Positions 43,855 to 52,997 of a stretch of 64,000 nucleotides of DNA are shown here, one piece after another. Origin of the DNA: Oscillospiraceae bacterium (GTDB lineage Bacteria > Bacillota > Clostridia > Oscillospirales > Oscillospiraceae); contig JAFXCL010000045.1 of NCBI GenBank assembly GCA_017521485.1, forward strand, positions 101,924 through 165,923, in the 5' to 3' direction. Both the position numbers and the translations under genes were made by a program. A model generated the notes under the pieces. It searched no databases, had not been told where the DNA came from, and worked only from the letters and a program-made list of their open reading frames with translations. Every line of letters starts with the position of its first letter. The first letter of the stretch is position 1.

Positions 43855-44880
43855 TTACAGCGCTTCACCTAAAATCGACTTTGTTGCGTAGGCGTTCAAG
43901 CTCATATCTGCAAGATTTCCAGCCAAAAATTCATAATAAGCCTGAGAACCGATCATCGCTGCATTGTCACCGCACAAGGATAGGGGTGGCATATAAACTT
44001 CAGCGCCAAGTTCTTTGGCTGCTGACAGGACATCTGCACGAATTCTGGAGTTTGCTGCAACACCGCCGGCAACCGTAAGTTTATTTCGACCTGTTTGTTT
44101 CATCGCCTGCACCACTCTTGGCACAAGGGTATCAGATATCGCTGCCGAAAAAGCAGCACAAAGACTGTTGACATCAAGCTTCTCTCCTACCTGATCTGCA
44201 TGATGAATTAAATTTAGTGTGGCAGTCTTTAGTCCGGAAAAGCTCATATCCAAAGGATTTTGTCCCGGCTTGGAGCGGGGTAGAACATATTTTGTTTCAT
44301 CTCCAAGCTTTGTCGCTTTATCCAGTGCTGCACCGCCGGGATAGGGCATCCCCAAAACACGGGCTACCTTATCGAAGCTCTCCCCTGCTGCATCATCCAG
44401 CGTAGTACCAAGAATCTCCATTTTGGTATAATCCTGAACATCCACGATCATTGTATGACCGCCGGACACCATAAGACAAAGAAAGGGAGGTTTCAGCTCC
44501 GGGTATGCCAGATAATTCGCCGCAATATGACCGCGGATATGATGGACAGGGATCAACGGTTTATTCATTGCAAGGGCTGCTGCCTTTGCAAAATTCACGC
44601 CAACCAGCACTGCGCCAATCAGTCCCGGCGCATAGGTCACCGCAATTGCATCGATGTCCTTGCGGCTCAGGTTAGCATTTTCAAGTGCCTGATCTGCCAG
44701 TGCATAAATTGCTTCAATATGCTTTCGGGAAGCAATTTCCGGTACAACGCCGCCGTAAACTCTATGCAGCTCTACCTGAGAAGCGATACAGTCTGTTAAC
44801 ACATATCTTCCGTCTTTAACGATCGCAACTGCGGTCTCATCGCAGGATGATTCCACTGCAAGAATATTCAAACTGTCCAC
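43855..44880 (-). CDS. tsaD: tRNA N6-adenosine threonylcarbamoyltransferase TsaD
   Basis: A 341-aa Kae1/Gcp-family enzyme that transfers threonylcarbamoyl to A37 of ANN-decoding tRNAs, essential in most bacteria. Motifs are LAVESSCDETAVAI at the start, metal-binding HHIRGHIAANY, LMVSGGHTMIVDV, GEDFDKVAR-like GESFDKVARVLGMPYPGG, and VAGGVAANSRIR. Length is typical. It overlaps rimI by 13 bases and is the last gene of cysS-polA-rimI-tsaD. The partner TsaB is not adjacent. Confidence 0.97.
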   Translation of the reverse strand: MDSLNILAVESSCDETAVAIVKDGRYVLTDCIASQVELHRVYGGVVPEIASRKHIEAIYALADQALENANLSRKDIDAIAVTYAPGLIGAVLVGVNFAKAAALAMNKPLIPVHHIRGHIAANYLAYPELKPPFLCLMVSGGHTMIVDVQDYTKMEILGTTLDDAAGESFDKVARVLGMPYPGGAALDKATKLGDETKYVLPRSKPGQNPLDMSFSGLKTATLNLIHHADQVGEKLDVNSLCAAFSAAISDTLVPRVVQAMKQTGRNKLTVAGGVAANSRIRADVLSAAKELGAEVYMPPLSLCGDNAAMIGSQAYYEFLAGNLADMSLNAYATKSILGEAL

Positions 44881-45311
44881 TCCTTTCGCAAAATAAGTGC
44901 ATCTTCTTTTGGATTGTGATAATAGCCCGGTCTGCGGCCGACCTCAACAAAATCCAATTTGTTATACAAGCTGATGGCAGGGGTATTGGATGCTCGAACC
45001 TCCAGTGTCAAACAGGTAACTTCCTTTTCTTTCAGCCGGCATATCAGCTGTTGGATCAGGTTCTCTGCCACTCCCATACGGCGGTAATCCGGATGGACAG
45101 CAAGATTCATCATATCTGCCCAACCCATAACGGATTGGGAGCCCACATATCCGGCAAGACATTCTCCATCCATAGCAACGACCCATAAGGATAAGGGATT
45201 ACCAAGTTCCGAGGAAATAGAATTCTCACTCCACGGATCGGAAAAGCACAGCATTTCAAGCTTTGCGATTTGACCCACGTGGGTATTGTCCATTAAACAA
45301 TATTCCATCAT
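44868..45311 (-). CDS. rimI: Ribosomal-protein-alanine acetyltransferase RimI
   Basis: A 147-aa GNAT enzyme; RimI acetylates the N-terminus of ribosomal protein S18. The acetyl-CoA motif is YRRMGVAENLIQQLI (about residues 75-89), followed by LEVRASNTPAISLYNKLDFVEVGRRPGYYHNPKEDALIL, the hallmark of RimI. Its neighbour tsaD supports the name, since rimI-tsaD pairs (often with tsaB) are widespread. It overlaps polA by 4 bases. Confidence 0.93.
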   Translation of the reverse strand: MMEYCLMDNTHVGQIAKLEMLCFSDPWSENSISSELGNPLSLWVVAMDGECLAGYVGSQSVMGWADMMNLAVHPDYRRMGVAENLIQQLICRLKEKEVTCLTLEVRASNTPAISLYNKLDFVEVGRRPGYYHNPKEDALILRKEWTV

Positions 45312-47839
45312 TTTGCCTCATACCAACTCTTGCCCCACTTTGCATCTGCAATCAGCGGGACATCTAATTGCGCTACCTGCTCCATCTGGCTGCTTACAAG
45401 CTGTGCGACCTGTTCAGCCACATCCTCAGGGCATTCCACGATCAACTCATCGTGCACCTGCAGCAGCAGCTTTGCATGGGGATAGTTCTTGCGGAGCGCA
45501 TCGTCCACCCGGATCATCGCAAGCTTTATCAGATCCGCAGCAGAACCCTGAATTGGCGTGTTCAGCGCAATGCGTTCAGCGCCTTGCCGGACATTGAAGT
45601 TACTGTTCTTCAGATCCGGGATATAGCGGCGGCGACCGTACATTGTTTTGGTATATCCGCTGTTTCTGGCATCCTCCACAACCTTTTTCATATAGGTGCG
45701 GACACCCGGATAATTGGCAAGATAGCTATCAATATAAGCCCTTGCCTCATATCGGCTGACACCGATATCGTCCGCAAGAGAAAACTCAGAAATGCCATAT
45801 ACAATACCGAAGTTTACCGCCTTTGCATGACGGCGCTGCAGGCTGGTAACAGCCTCAGGCGCAACGCCAAACACCTGGGATGCCGTAACCGTATGAATAT
45901 CCATACCGGAACGAAACGCCTCCTGCATAGCCTTGTCGCCAGCAATATGGGCAAGGACACGCAATTCGATCTGGCTGTAATCCGCATCCACTAAAACATA
46001 GCCCTCCCGGGGAATAAACATTTTCCGGATCTCTGCACCAAGATCAGTGCGCACAGGAATGTTCTGCAAGTTAGGTTCTGTGGAAGACAGCCGGCCGGTT
46101 GCGGTCACCAAATTCTGGAAAGTGGTGTGAATACGGCCATCCTCACCGATGACCTTCATAAGACCTTCCGCATAGGTGGACTTCAGCTTTGTAAGCATCC
46201 GATAATCCATAATTGCAGGTATGATTGGGTGCTTAACTTTCAGCTTCTCCAAAACATCTGCATTGGTGGAATAACCGGTTTTTGTTTTCTTCACAGGCGG
46301 CAATCCCAGTTTTTCAAACAGTAATTCCCCGAGTTGGCGGGTAGAATTAATATTAAACGGCCCATCGGAATAGGAGTAGATCAGCTTTTCACAATCATCG
46401 ATCCGCTGAGAAAGCATAATGCCAAACTGTTCCAGCTGCGCCTTATCAATAGCAACACCCTCCTTTTCCATTCGGTACAGGACACTGCACAGTGGCAGCT
46501 CCATTTCCCGGTAAAGGCTAAGCATTTCCTTTGACTGAAGCTCCGATTCCAGAACATCTTTCAGATTCCACAGTGTTTCCGCGCAAGCGGCAGCATCGCC
46601 ATCATCAGCCGTTACAGCAAGATAAGAGGTTGCCAGCTTAGAAACTGCATAATCACTTTGGGAGGGATTCAGATTATAGGCTGCAAGAGCTGTGTCAAAC
46701 ACAAAATTGCCGCTGGGAAGACCCATTTCATCCAGTGTGTGCAATGTAGACTTCAAATCGTGGCAGATTGCTGCCCCGTCGCTAAGCAAAATGGGCATCA
46801 AACAGACCGCTTCCAGCGGAGTCACAACGCAAACACCCGCATCCCATGCCAGTCCGATGCTTCCGTCCGGTGCAATATATAATGCATATCGGTCGCAGTG
46901 ATCGGGCATTTGTGTTTTTCTTTCCAGCTTAATACCTTTATGCACAGGTACAGCAACAGAAGACTCTGCACCACGCAAGCCGTATTTATCGATTAGGCGC
47001 ACAAATTCCAGCTGTGTAAACAGCTGATACAGTTCCGGTTTGTTATAGGGACGAATAACCGCACCAACCGGTTCAAAATCAATGGGCGCATTGCTCCGTA
47101 TGGTGGCAAGGTCATAGGACAGGTAAGCATTCTCTTTTCCGGCTTCCAGCTTTTCCCGAAGCTTGGGACGAATAGAAGGATCCGCAAGATTTTCATAGAC
47201 TCCATCCAGGGAACCAAATTTTGTCAGCAGCTCTGTTGCCGTTTTCGGTCCAACACCGGCAACACCGGGAATATTGTCCGAGGAATCGCCCATCAATGCT
47301 TTCAAATCCACCATTTTAGGGGGTTCAAAGCCATATTCTTCACAGAATTTCTGGGTGTCATATAGTGTTGCAGTCGTCTGACCGGGTTTGGATATAACCA
47401 GCTTTACCCGTACATTCTCATCGATCAGCTGCAGGCTATCCCGGTCTCCGGTAACGATCACACATTCCCAGTTGTTATTTCCGCAAATCTTACCAACAGT
47501 ACCAATCACATCATCTGCTTCCCAGCCCTGACATTCATAAATCGGAATGTTCATTGCCTTTAGAACTTCCTTCATAACCGGCATCTGCTGCGCCAGCTCC
47601 TCAGGCATTGGGTGGCGGGTGGCCTTATAGCCATCGTACTTTTGGTGCCGGAAGGTCGGTCCGTGCAGGTCAAACGCAACGCATACCGCATCCGGCTGCT
47701 CTTCCTTTTCCATCCGCTCCAAAATATTCAGAAAGCCATAAATGGCATTGGTGAATTGCCCATCTCTGGTAGTCAGCAATTTTACGCCATAGAAGGCTCT
47801 GTTAATAACACTGTTTCCGTCAAGAATCAGCAGTTTCAT
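45308..47839 (-). CDS. polA: DNA polymerase I PolA
   Basis: An 843-aa repair and Okazaki-processing polymerase. The 5'-3' exonuclease domain is residues 1-290 (LILDGNSVINRAFYG, ECQGWEADDVIGTV, ALMGDSSDNIPGVAGVGPKTA). The middle 3'-5' exonuclease domain lacks the DxE and YxxxD catalytic residues, as is common in Firmicutes, so proofreading is not expected. The polymerase domain holds motif A VDADYSQIELRVLAHIAGD, motif B RRHAKAVNFGIVYG and motif C LLQVHDELIVE. The ATG at 47839 overlaps the cysS stop (ATGA); the four codons before it begin with GTG and are not needed. Confidence 0.97.
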   Translation of the reverse strand: MKLLILDGNSVINRAFYGVKLLTTRDGQFTNAIYGFLNILERMEKEEQPDAVCVAFDLHGPTFRHQKYDGYKATRHPMPEELAQQMPVMKEVLKAMNIPIYECQGWEADDVIGTVGKICGNNNWECVIVTGDRDSLQLIDENVRVKLVISKPGQTTATLYDTQKFCEEYGFEPPKMVDLKALMGDSSDNIPGVAGVGPKTATELLTKFGSLDGVYENLADPSIRPKLREKLEAGKENAYLSYDLATIRSNAPIDFEPVGAVIRPYNKPELYQLFTQLEFVRLIDKYGLRGAESSVAVPVHKGIKLERKTQMPDHCDRYALYIAPDGSIGLAWDAGVCVVTPLEAVCLMPILLSDGAAICHDLKSTLHTLDEMGLPSGNFVFDTALAAYNLNPSQSDYAVSKLATSYLAVTADDGDAAACAETLWNLKDVLESELQSKEMLSLYREMELPLCSVLYRMEKEGVAIDKAQLEQFGIMLSQRIDDCEKLIYSYSDGPFNINSTRQLGELLFEKLGLPPVKKTKTGYSTNADVLEKLKVKHPIIPAIMDYRMLTKLKSTYAEGLMKVIGEDGRIHTTFQNLVTATGRLSSTEPNLQNIPVRTDLGAEIRKMFIPREGYVLVDADYSQIELRVLAHIAGDKAMQEAFRSGMDIHTVTASQVFGVAPEAVTSLQRRHAKAVNFGIVYGISEFSLADDIGVSRYEARAYIDSYLANYPGVRTYMKKVVEDARNSGYTKTMYGRRRYIPDLKNSNFNVRQGAERIALNTPIQGSAADLIKLAMIRVDDALRKNYPHAKLLLQVHDELIVECPEDVAEQVAQLVSSQMEQVAQLDVPLIADAKWGKSWYEAK

Positions 47840-49248
47840 ACTCTTCTCCACTTTGTACCCTGGGGGGTGTCGATAATTTCAATGCCGCGGGCTTTCAGCG
47901 CATCACGAATCCGGTCTGCTTCTGCATAGTTCTTTGCTTTCTTTGCATCGGTGCGGGCTTGCACCAATGCATCGATCTCAGGATCGGCAGCTGCTGCCTC
48001 TTCTGCTTCTTTCTTGCGCAGTGTTTCCGCCGCTTTAATCAAATTCAGGCTCAAAACCTGATCAAAATCCGCCAGTGCTGCCAGCTTGGTAGCATCATTG
48101 GTTTTTGCCTTCAGCACATCGTATACAGCGGTCACTGCAACAGAAGTATTCAAATCACCGTTGAGTGCGTTTGTAAACCGTTCCTTCAATGCATCAAATG
48201 CTGCCATATCCACTTCCCCGTCCTGCTTAAGTGCAGCGATCTTTGCAATCAGCTTTTCATAAGCAACCACAGCATTATCCAAGTTTTCCCAAGAGAACAC
48301 AAGATTTCTGCGATAATGGCTCTGGAGGCAGAACAGGCGGTATGCCATCGGATCATAGCCTTTGCTTTCCAACAGGCTGACTGTGAGAAATTCGCCCTTG
48401 GACTTGCTCATTTTACCGGTGTCCGTGTTCAGGTGGTGGACATGGAACCAGTAATTACACCACTTATGGCCCAGATAGCTCTCAGACTGGGCAATCTCGT
48501 TGGTATGGTGCGGGAATGCATTATCAATACCGCCGGCGTGAATATCCAAATCTTCACCCAGATATTTCATAGAAATACCGGAGCATTCAATGTGCCAGCC
48601 GGGATAACCCACGCCCCAGGGAGAATCCCATTTGAGCGCCTGATCCTCAAACTTACTTTTTGTAAACCACAGCACGAAGTCATTTTTATTACGCTTGTTG
48701 GTATCCTCCTCCACGCCCTCGCGAACACCGATCGCCAGGTCTTCCTCATCGTGATCGTTAAATACATAGTATTTATCCAGCTTAGAGGTGTCGAAATACA
48801 CATTGCCACCGGCAACATAGGCAAAGCCTTTCTCTAAAAGTCCTTCAACGATCTGTATAAACTCTGCAATGCAGCCGGTTGCGGGCTGAACGATCTCCGG
48901 GATTTTGATATTCAGCTTCCGGCAGTCCTCAAAAAATGCGTCCGTGTAGTATTTTGCGATCTCCATCACAGACTTGTTTTCCCGCTTTGCACCCTTGAGC
49001 ATTTTATCCTCGCCGGTATCTGCATCGGATGCAAGATGTCCCACATCAGTGATATTCATTACGCGCAAAACATTATAGCCCAGATAGCGCAGGGATTTTT
49101 CCAGCACATCCTCCATAATATAAGTCCGCAAATTACCAATATGGGCATAATGGTAGACCGTCGGTCCACAAGTATACATTTTCACCACATTCGGATTGTT
49201 GGGTGTAAACAATTCCTTTTTATGGGACAGTGAATTATAAAGATACAT
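47836..49248 (-). CDS. cysS: Cysteinyl-tRNA synthetase CysS
   Basis: A 470-aa class I synthetase. The zinc ligand and signature region is VKMYTCGPTVYHYAHIGNLRTYI, and the second ligand region is WHIECSGISMKYLG. AGGIDNAFPHHTNEIAQSE and GKMSKSKGEFLTV (KMSKS) complete the core. The C-terminal helical part ends with LIDTPQGTKW-type sequence (IEIIDTPQGTKWRR). The start at 49248 has AGGAGG; the frame open to 49338 crosses the T-box. First gene of an overlapping four-gene operon. Confidence 0.97.
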   Translation of the reverse strand: MYLYNSLSHKKELFTPNNPNVVKMYTCGPTVYHYAHIGNLRTYIMEDVLEKSLRYLGYNVLRVMNITDVGHLASDADTGEDKMLKGAKRENKSVMEIAKYYTDAFFEDCRKLNIKIPEIVQPATGCIAEFIQIVEGLLEKGFAYVAGGNVYFDTSKLDKYYVFNDHDEEDLAIGVREGVEEDTNKRNKNDFVLWFTKSKFEDQALKWDSPWGVGYPGWHIECSGISMKYLGEDLDIHAGGIDNAFPHHTNEIAQSESYLGHKWCNYWFHVHHLNTDTGKMSKSKGEFLTVSLLESKGYDPMAYRLFCLQSHYRRNLVFSWENLDNAVVAYEKLIAKIAALKQDGEVDMAAFDALKERFTNALNGDLNTSVAVTAVYDVLKAKTNDATKLAALADFDQVLSLNLIKAAETLRKKEAEEAAAADPEIDALVQARTDAKKAKNYAEADRIRDALKARGIEIIDTPQGTKWRRV

Positions 49249-49261
49249 AGAAATTCCTCCT

Positions 49262-49463
49262 AAAAATAAAAACACCTCCTGTGCCATAGGCACAAGAGGC
49301 GGGTCGTAAAAACTCGCGGTTCCACTCTCATTTTTCACTCAAAGCATATTTCGCTCCCGGACGCACATTCGCAGTGCCGACACCGCTGGGGCTTGCAGCC
49401 AACGACCCCGGCTCTCTGATGGATTGGCACTGTTACTATTTCCGTTCACAGCGATATTTACTT
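49262..49463 (-). promoter_or_regulatory. T-box riboswitch leader of the cysS operon (Cys specifier)
   Basis: The core GAGTGGAACCGCGAG lies at about 49313-49327 (minus strand), followed by a terminator hairpin (CCTCTTGTGCC with GGCACAGGAGG) and TTTTTATTTTT. Stem I has CAGTGCC/GGCACTG above and CGGA/TCCG below a specifier loop with AGTA on its 5' side. The codon is TGC at 49365-49363 (an overlapping TGT is also Cys). The bulge reads TGGA, matching the U73 discriminator special to tRNA-Cys. Confidence 0.94.
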
Positions 49464-49469
49464 ACCGAT

Positions 49470-49498
49470 ATTTTACCACCCGTGCATATCGTTGTCAA
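49470..49498 (-). promoter_or_regulatory. Promoter of the cysS-polA-rimI-tsaD operon
   Basis: TTGACA (49498-49493), 17-bp spacer, TAAAAT (49475-49470) on the minus strand. It is back to back with the promoter of the lipoprotein gene. Confidence 0.85.
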
Positions 49499-49530
49499 GG
49501 CTGACCTTTTCCAAAATAAGGATATTATCA

Positions 49531-49559
49531 TTGATAGTTAAGCAATAATGTGCTATAAT
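49531..49559 (+). promoter_or_regulatory. Promoter of the DUF3298-type lipoprotein gene
   Basis: TTGATA (49531-49536), 17-bp spacer, TATAAT (49554-49559). An upstream in-frame ATG falls inside the -10 element, which confirms the start at 49579. Confidence 0.85.
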
Positions 49560-49578
49560 GTGTACAGAGGTGATTCAT

Positions 49579-50766
49579 ATGAAAAAGATTCTTTCCTTAA
49601 TCATTTGCCTTAGTCTACTTTTGGCGGGCTGTGCGAAGCCGAACACAGACGAAACACAAACCACACCTGCCATAACCACCCAAACCACAACAGAACCTAC
49701 AGTCATTCTACCCCAGCAGGAAGCAATGTATGCCGTTTCTGTTCCCACAATTTCCGAGAGCTCCCGGGCAGAGGACGGTACTGTTATCTTCTCATATACC
49801 CACCAAAGTATGATGCTTACACTTCCCGATCCGGATGTAGCAAACAAGGTGATTATTGACTTTCTGTCTAGGATCGATGCAGGCGCTTCTAATGTAGACA
49901 CACTTCTTGCAGCAGCAAAAGCAAACTACAACGGTGCTTCTGACTGGACTCCCTATCTCTACAACCTCACATACAGTCCAATGCGTATGGATCAAAGTGT
50001 CCTCAGTCTGTTCGGTAACTGTGTCACATACAGCGGTGCATCCCACCCAGAGCGGGTAAGCACTTCTGCAAGCTACGACTTAGTTACCGGTGACGTTCTG
50101 ACACTTGGAAGTATTATGTCCGCACAGGCTACCACCGAGGGCTTCTGTGACCTGGTGCTGGAAGAACTGGGTAAAGTCAAAGAAGAAAAATTCCTTTATG
50201 ACGGCTATGAAAACACTGTTCGGCAGCGTTTTTCAATGGACGAAAGCCAAGATCAGGACTGGTACTTTTCTACGGAAGGTCTGTGTTTCTACTTTGTTCC
50301 CTATGAGATCGCGCCCTATTCTTCCGGTGTCATTATAGCCCAGATTCCGTATGCGAAGTTGACCGGTCTGCTCTACGACGGTTACTTCCCCGCGGAACGG
50401 GAAACCACATCCGGAACTATTCAGACAACCATACTCGACGAAACAGATACCACACAATTTACGCAGATTGCCGAATTGGTGCTCGATCCAGAGGGCGAAA
50501 TGGTATTCTTGCACACAAGCGGCATTGCTTGGGATGTAAAGATCGAATATGGTGCCTGGAACACATCCGGTGCTGTCTTTACGCCGGTATACACCGCTCT
50601 GTATTCCAGTACACTTTCCCCCGGCGATGCAATTATGATTCAATCAGATGAATTAAGTGCGCTCCGCCTTAGCTATTTCGACGGCACAGAAACGGTAACA
50701 CAGCACTTTATCCATTCGGAGGAAGGTATCCAATTAGTCTCTGACGGAGTTATCCAGCCGCTATGA
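49579..50766 (+). CDS. Lipoprotein with DUF4163/DUF3298-like domains
   Basis: A 395-aa exported protein with lipobox LLLAGC (Cys18) and a Thr-rich linker (about residues 21-45). The following ~200 residues resemble the DUF4163 plus DUF3298 (RsiV/PdaC-type) pair: SYTHQSMMLTLPDPD, LFGNCVTYSGASHPERVSTSASYDLVTGDVLTLGSIM, and LCFYFVPYEIAPYSSGVIIAQIPYAKLTGLL. In relatives this module accompanies peptidoglycan deacetylases or binds lysozyme. The last ~110 residues form an extra beta domain. No sigma factor or deacetylase is nearby. AGAGGTG precedes the ATG. Confidence 0.82.
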   Translation: MKKILSLIICLSLLLAGCAKPNTDETQTTPAITTQTTTEPTVILPQQEAMYAVSVPTISESSRAEDGTVIFSYTHQSMMLTLPDPDVANKVIIDFLSRIDAGASNVDTLLAAAKANYNGASDWTPYLYNLTYSPMRMDQSVLSLFGNCVTYSGASHPERVSTSASYDLVTGDVLTLGSIMSAQATTEGFCDLVLEELGKVKEEKFLYDGYENTVRQRFSMDESQDQDWYFSTEGLCFYFVPYEIAPYSSGVIIAQIPYAKLTGLLYDGYFPAERETTSGTIQTTILDETDTTQFTQIAELVLDPEGEMVFLHTSGIAWDVKIEYGAWNTSGAVFTPVYTALYSSTLSPGDAIMIQSDELSALRLSYFDGTETVTQHFIHSEEGIQLVSDGVIQPL

Positions 50767-51443
50767 CCGATAAACACAAAAAAGTTGTCGGAATTCTGAT
50801 GCTGCTTATTTTCGCACTGTTCATGCTGCTCCTGTTTCGATATGTGGGAATTCCTATGATCCGCTTTATTGAAGATCCGGCACAGTACCGAGCTTGGATC
50901 GAGGGAAAAGGGATTCTGGCACAAATCAGTTTTGTAGCAATGGTATTTTTCCAGGTGGTAGTAGCCATCATCCCAGGAGAACCGCTGGAGATCTGCGCTG
51001 GCTACACCTTTGGCGCATTAGAAGGTACATTCCTTAGTATGCTTGGCATCGGACTTGGCAGTGCTGTCATATTCTTATTGGTGCGCAGTCTTGGTGTAAA
51101 ACTGGTGGAAATATTCTTTTCTGTGGAAAAAATCCGATCTATGCGGTTTCTCCGGGAAAGCAAAAAAAGGAATATGCTGACTTTCATCTTAATGTTTATT
51201 CCGGGCACGCCTAAAGATCTGATCTCCTATTTTGTTGGTCTGACGGATATGAAGCTATATGAATGGCTTATCATATCAACCATTGCACGCATTCCCTCCA
51301 TCGTAACCTCAACCATAGGCGGAAGCGCATTGGCGGAGAAGAACTATAAATTTGCAGTGATCGTATTTGTGATAGCTGCCATAATCAGCATTGCAGGCAT
51401 TGTAATCTACAATCTTATCCAATCAAAGCGGCTAAATAAGTGA
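50763..51443 (+). CDS. VTT-domain (TVP38/TMEM64, DedA-like) membrane protein
   Basis: A 226-aa polytopic protein with about six hydrophobic segments. The VTT core contains VVVAIIPGEPLEICAGYTFGALEGTFLSMLGIGLGSAVIFLLVRSLG and FILMFIPGTPKDLISYFVGLTDM, with the conserved Pro/Gly-rich re-entrant loops. Family members act in lipid (undecaprenyl phosphate or phosphatidylethanolamine) flipping. Its ATG overlaps the lipoprotein stop (ATGA), so the pair is co-expressed. Confidence 0.88.
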   Translation: MTDKHKKVVGILMLLIFALFMLLLFRYVGIPMIRFIEDPAQYRAWIEGKGILAQISFVAMVFFQVVVAIIPGEPLEICAGYTFGALEGTFLSMLGIGLGSAVIFLLVRSLGVKLVEIFFSVEKIRSMRFLRESKKRNMLTFILMFIPGTPKDLISYFVGLTDMKLYEWLIISTIARIPSIVTSTIGGSALAEKNYKFAVIVFVIAAIISIAGIVIYNLIQSKRLNK

Positions 51444-51445
51444 AC

Positions 51446-51478
51446 AACAGCGGTGATGTCGATGACATCACCGCTGTT
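51446..51478. terminator. Hairpin between the VTT gene and the aminotransferase gene
   Basis: A perfect 15-bp stem (51446-51460 with 51464-51478, 3-base loop) lying between convergent genes. T-runs are interrupted (ATATTATTC on the plus strand). Confidence 0.75.
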
Positions 51479-51481
51479 ATA

Positions 51482-52690
51482 TTATTCTTCATTCATTTGC
51501 TCTGCACGGTAACGGGCTATACCCTTTGCCAGCAGATCCATCGCACGCTCAAGATCCTCCTGCTTAAGGACATAAGCAATACGGACTTCGCTGATGCCGC
51601 TGCCGGGTGTTTCGTAGAAAGGTGCGCCAGGTGCAAACATCACAGTCTCGCCTGCATCCTCAAACTCCTCCAGAAGCCACCTCTGGAATTTATCAGAGTC
51701 GTCCACGGGTAAGCTAGCCATCACATAAAATGCGCCCATAGGCTCTTCCACGACCACACCGGGAATCTTCCGCAGTCGATCAACGACTACATCTCTGCGG
51801 CGGCGGTATTCCTCTTTACTGCGGCGGTAGAAATCCTGATCCACCTGATACAGGGCTGCTGCACCCAGCTGATCGATTGTAGCAACCGCAAGGCGGGATT
51901 GGCAGAATTTCAGGAGTGCCTGCTGCAATTCCTTGTTCTTTGTAATGACGCAGCCAACCCGGGCACCGCAGGCAGAGAACCGCTTGGACACAGAATCGAT
52001 AATCACAAGATTATCGTCAATATCCTTAAAGCGACCCATCGTCGGTACACCGTAGGCATCATCGTAGCAGAATTCACGGTACACCTCATCGCAAATCAGG
52101 AACAGATCGTTTTTCTTTGCAATATCCGCGATCATTCGCATTTCGCTCTCATCGAGAACAACGCCTGTGGGGTTGCCGGGATTTGTAATCATAATCGCCC
52201 GGGTATTCTTTGTAATCAGCTTTTCGATCCGCTTCTTATTTGCATAGTGATACCCTTCCTCCGGACCGGTATGGAGTGCACGGATAACGCCGCCTGCTGC
52301 GTGGACGAAGGTGGTATAGTTCGGATAATAGGGCTCCGGAATAATCACTTCTGTATACGGGTCCAGAATGGAAAGACAGGTCAAAAGCAATGCTTCACTG
52401 CCGCCGGTAGTAATCAGAATATCATCCGGGTCCAGCTCCACACCCAGACGCGCATAATAACTGCGGATCGCTTCGATCAGCAGGGGCATACCGGGAGACG
52501 CCTCGTATGCAAGGGTTGCCTGATTAAACTGGCGAACCGCTTGGTAGTACACATCCGGAGTCTCCAGATCCGGCTGACCGATATTCAGATGATAGATTTT
52601 CTTTCCCGCCTCGTTTGCTTTAACAGCAAAGGGATGGAATTTCCGCATAGGTGACGGCTCACAGCGGTTTGCATTGATTGAAATTTTCAT
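51482..52690 (-). CDS. Class I/II pyridoxal-phosphate aminotransferase, probably alanine-forming
   Basis: A 402-aa fold-type I aminotransferase. The substrate-binding start is HPFAVKANEAGKKIYHLNIGQPDLETP. PLP contacts are ITTGGSEALLL, ITNPGNPTGVV, FLICDEVYREF and the Schiff-base lysine in IIDSVSKRFSACGARVG. Homologues are usually annotated aspartate aminotransferase. However, the T-box in front reads Ala (GCC), and an alanine/Na+ symporter gene lies directly upstream. A glutamate-pyruvate (alanine) role is therefore the better inference. Start at 52690 after GGAGG; six codons upstream are not used. Confidence 0.9.
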   Translation of the reverse strand: MKISINANRCEPSPMRKFHPFAVKANEAGKKIYHLNIGQPDLETPDVYYQAVRQFNQATLAYEASPGMPLLIEAIRSYYARLGVELDPDDILITTGGSEALLLTCLSILDPYTEVIIPEPYYPNYTTFVHAAGGVIRALHTGPEEGYHYANKKRIEKLITKNTRAIMITNPGNPTGVVLDESEMRMIADIAKKNDLFLICDEVYREFCYDDAYGVPTMGRFKDIDDNLVIIDSVSKRFSACGARVGCVITKNKELQQALLKFCQSRLAVATIDQLGAAALYQVDQDFYRRSKEEYRRRRDVVVDRLRKIPGVVVEEPMGAFYVMASLPVDDSDKFQRWLLEEFEDAGETVMFAPGAPFYETPGSGISEVRIAYVLKQEDLERAMDLLAKGIARYRAEQMNEE

Positions 52691-52740
52691 AAGTACCTCC
52701 AACGGCAAACATTGCCGAATCGAAATATGTTAAATGGGAG

Positions 52741-52963
52741 CAATAAAAAATCCCCACCCCTGACATAGGGGCGAGGCAACTCGCGGTACCACCCTAATTC
52801 ACTGGCTGTGCCAGTATCTTAGCTGCTCTGTAACGGGAGCGCCCGTACCGGTCATCCCGGTCCGCTTGGAAGTGGCTGAAAGATACGCACACAAGGGGCT
52901 CACACCATTCCCCTCTCGCTTTGGTGGATAATATCCTTCTCGTTTCCGCATTGCTTTTACATT
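52741..52963 (-). promoter_or_regulatory. T-box riboswitch leader of the aminotransferase gene (apparent Ala specifier)
   Basis: The core AGGGTGGTACCGCGAG is at about 52780-52795 (minus strand), followed by a CCCCT/AGGGG terminator hairpin and ATTTTTT. In stem I, AAGGATA pairs with TATCTTT above and GGAA with TTCC below. Between them the 3' strand reads CAGCCAC, so the specifier in the usual position, followed by a purine, is GCC (52876-52874), an Ala codon. The bulge is TGGT, which fits A73 tRNAs (tRNA-Ala) and not the G73 of tRNA-Asp or tRNA-Asn. Confidence 0.85.
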
Positions 52964-52969
52964 TTCTTT

Positions 52970-52997
52970 ATTTTACCACAGTTAAGAAAAATGTCAA
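52970..52997 (-). promoter_or_regulatory. Promoter of the aminotransferase T-box transcript
   Basis: TTGACA (52997-52992), 16-bp spacer, TAAAAT (52975-52970) on the minus strand; the -35 overlaps the stop codon of the upstream symporter gene. Confidence 0.8.

Noticed and set aside
47959-48837. A 292-codon plus-strand frame opposite cysS.
   Set aside because: Shadow of the cysS coding sequence, with Cys/His/Phe-rich composition and no ribosome site.
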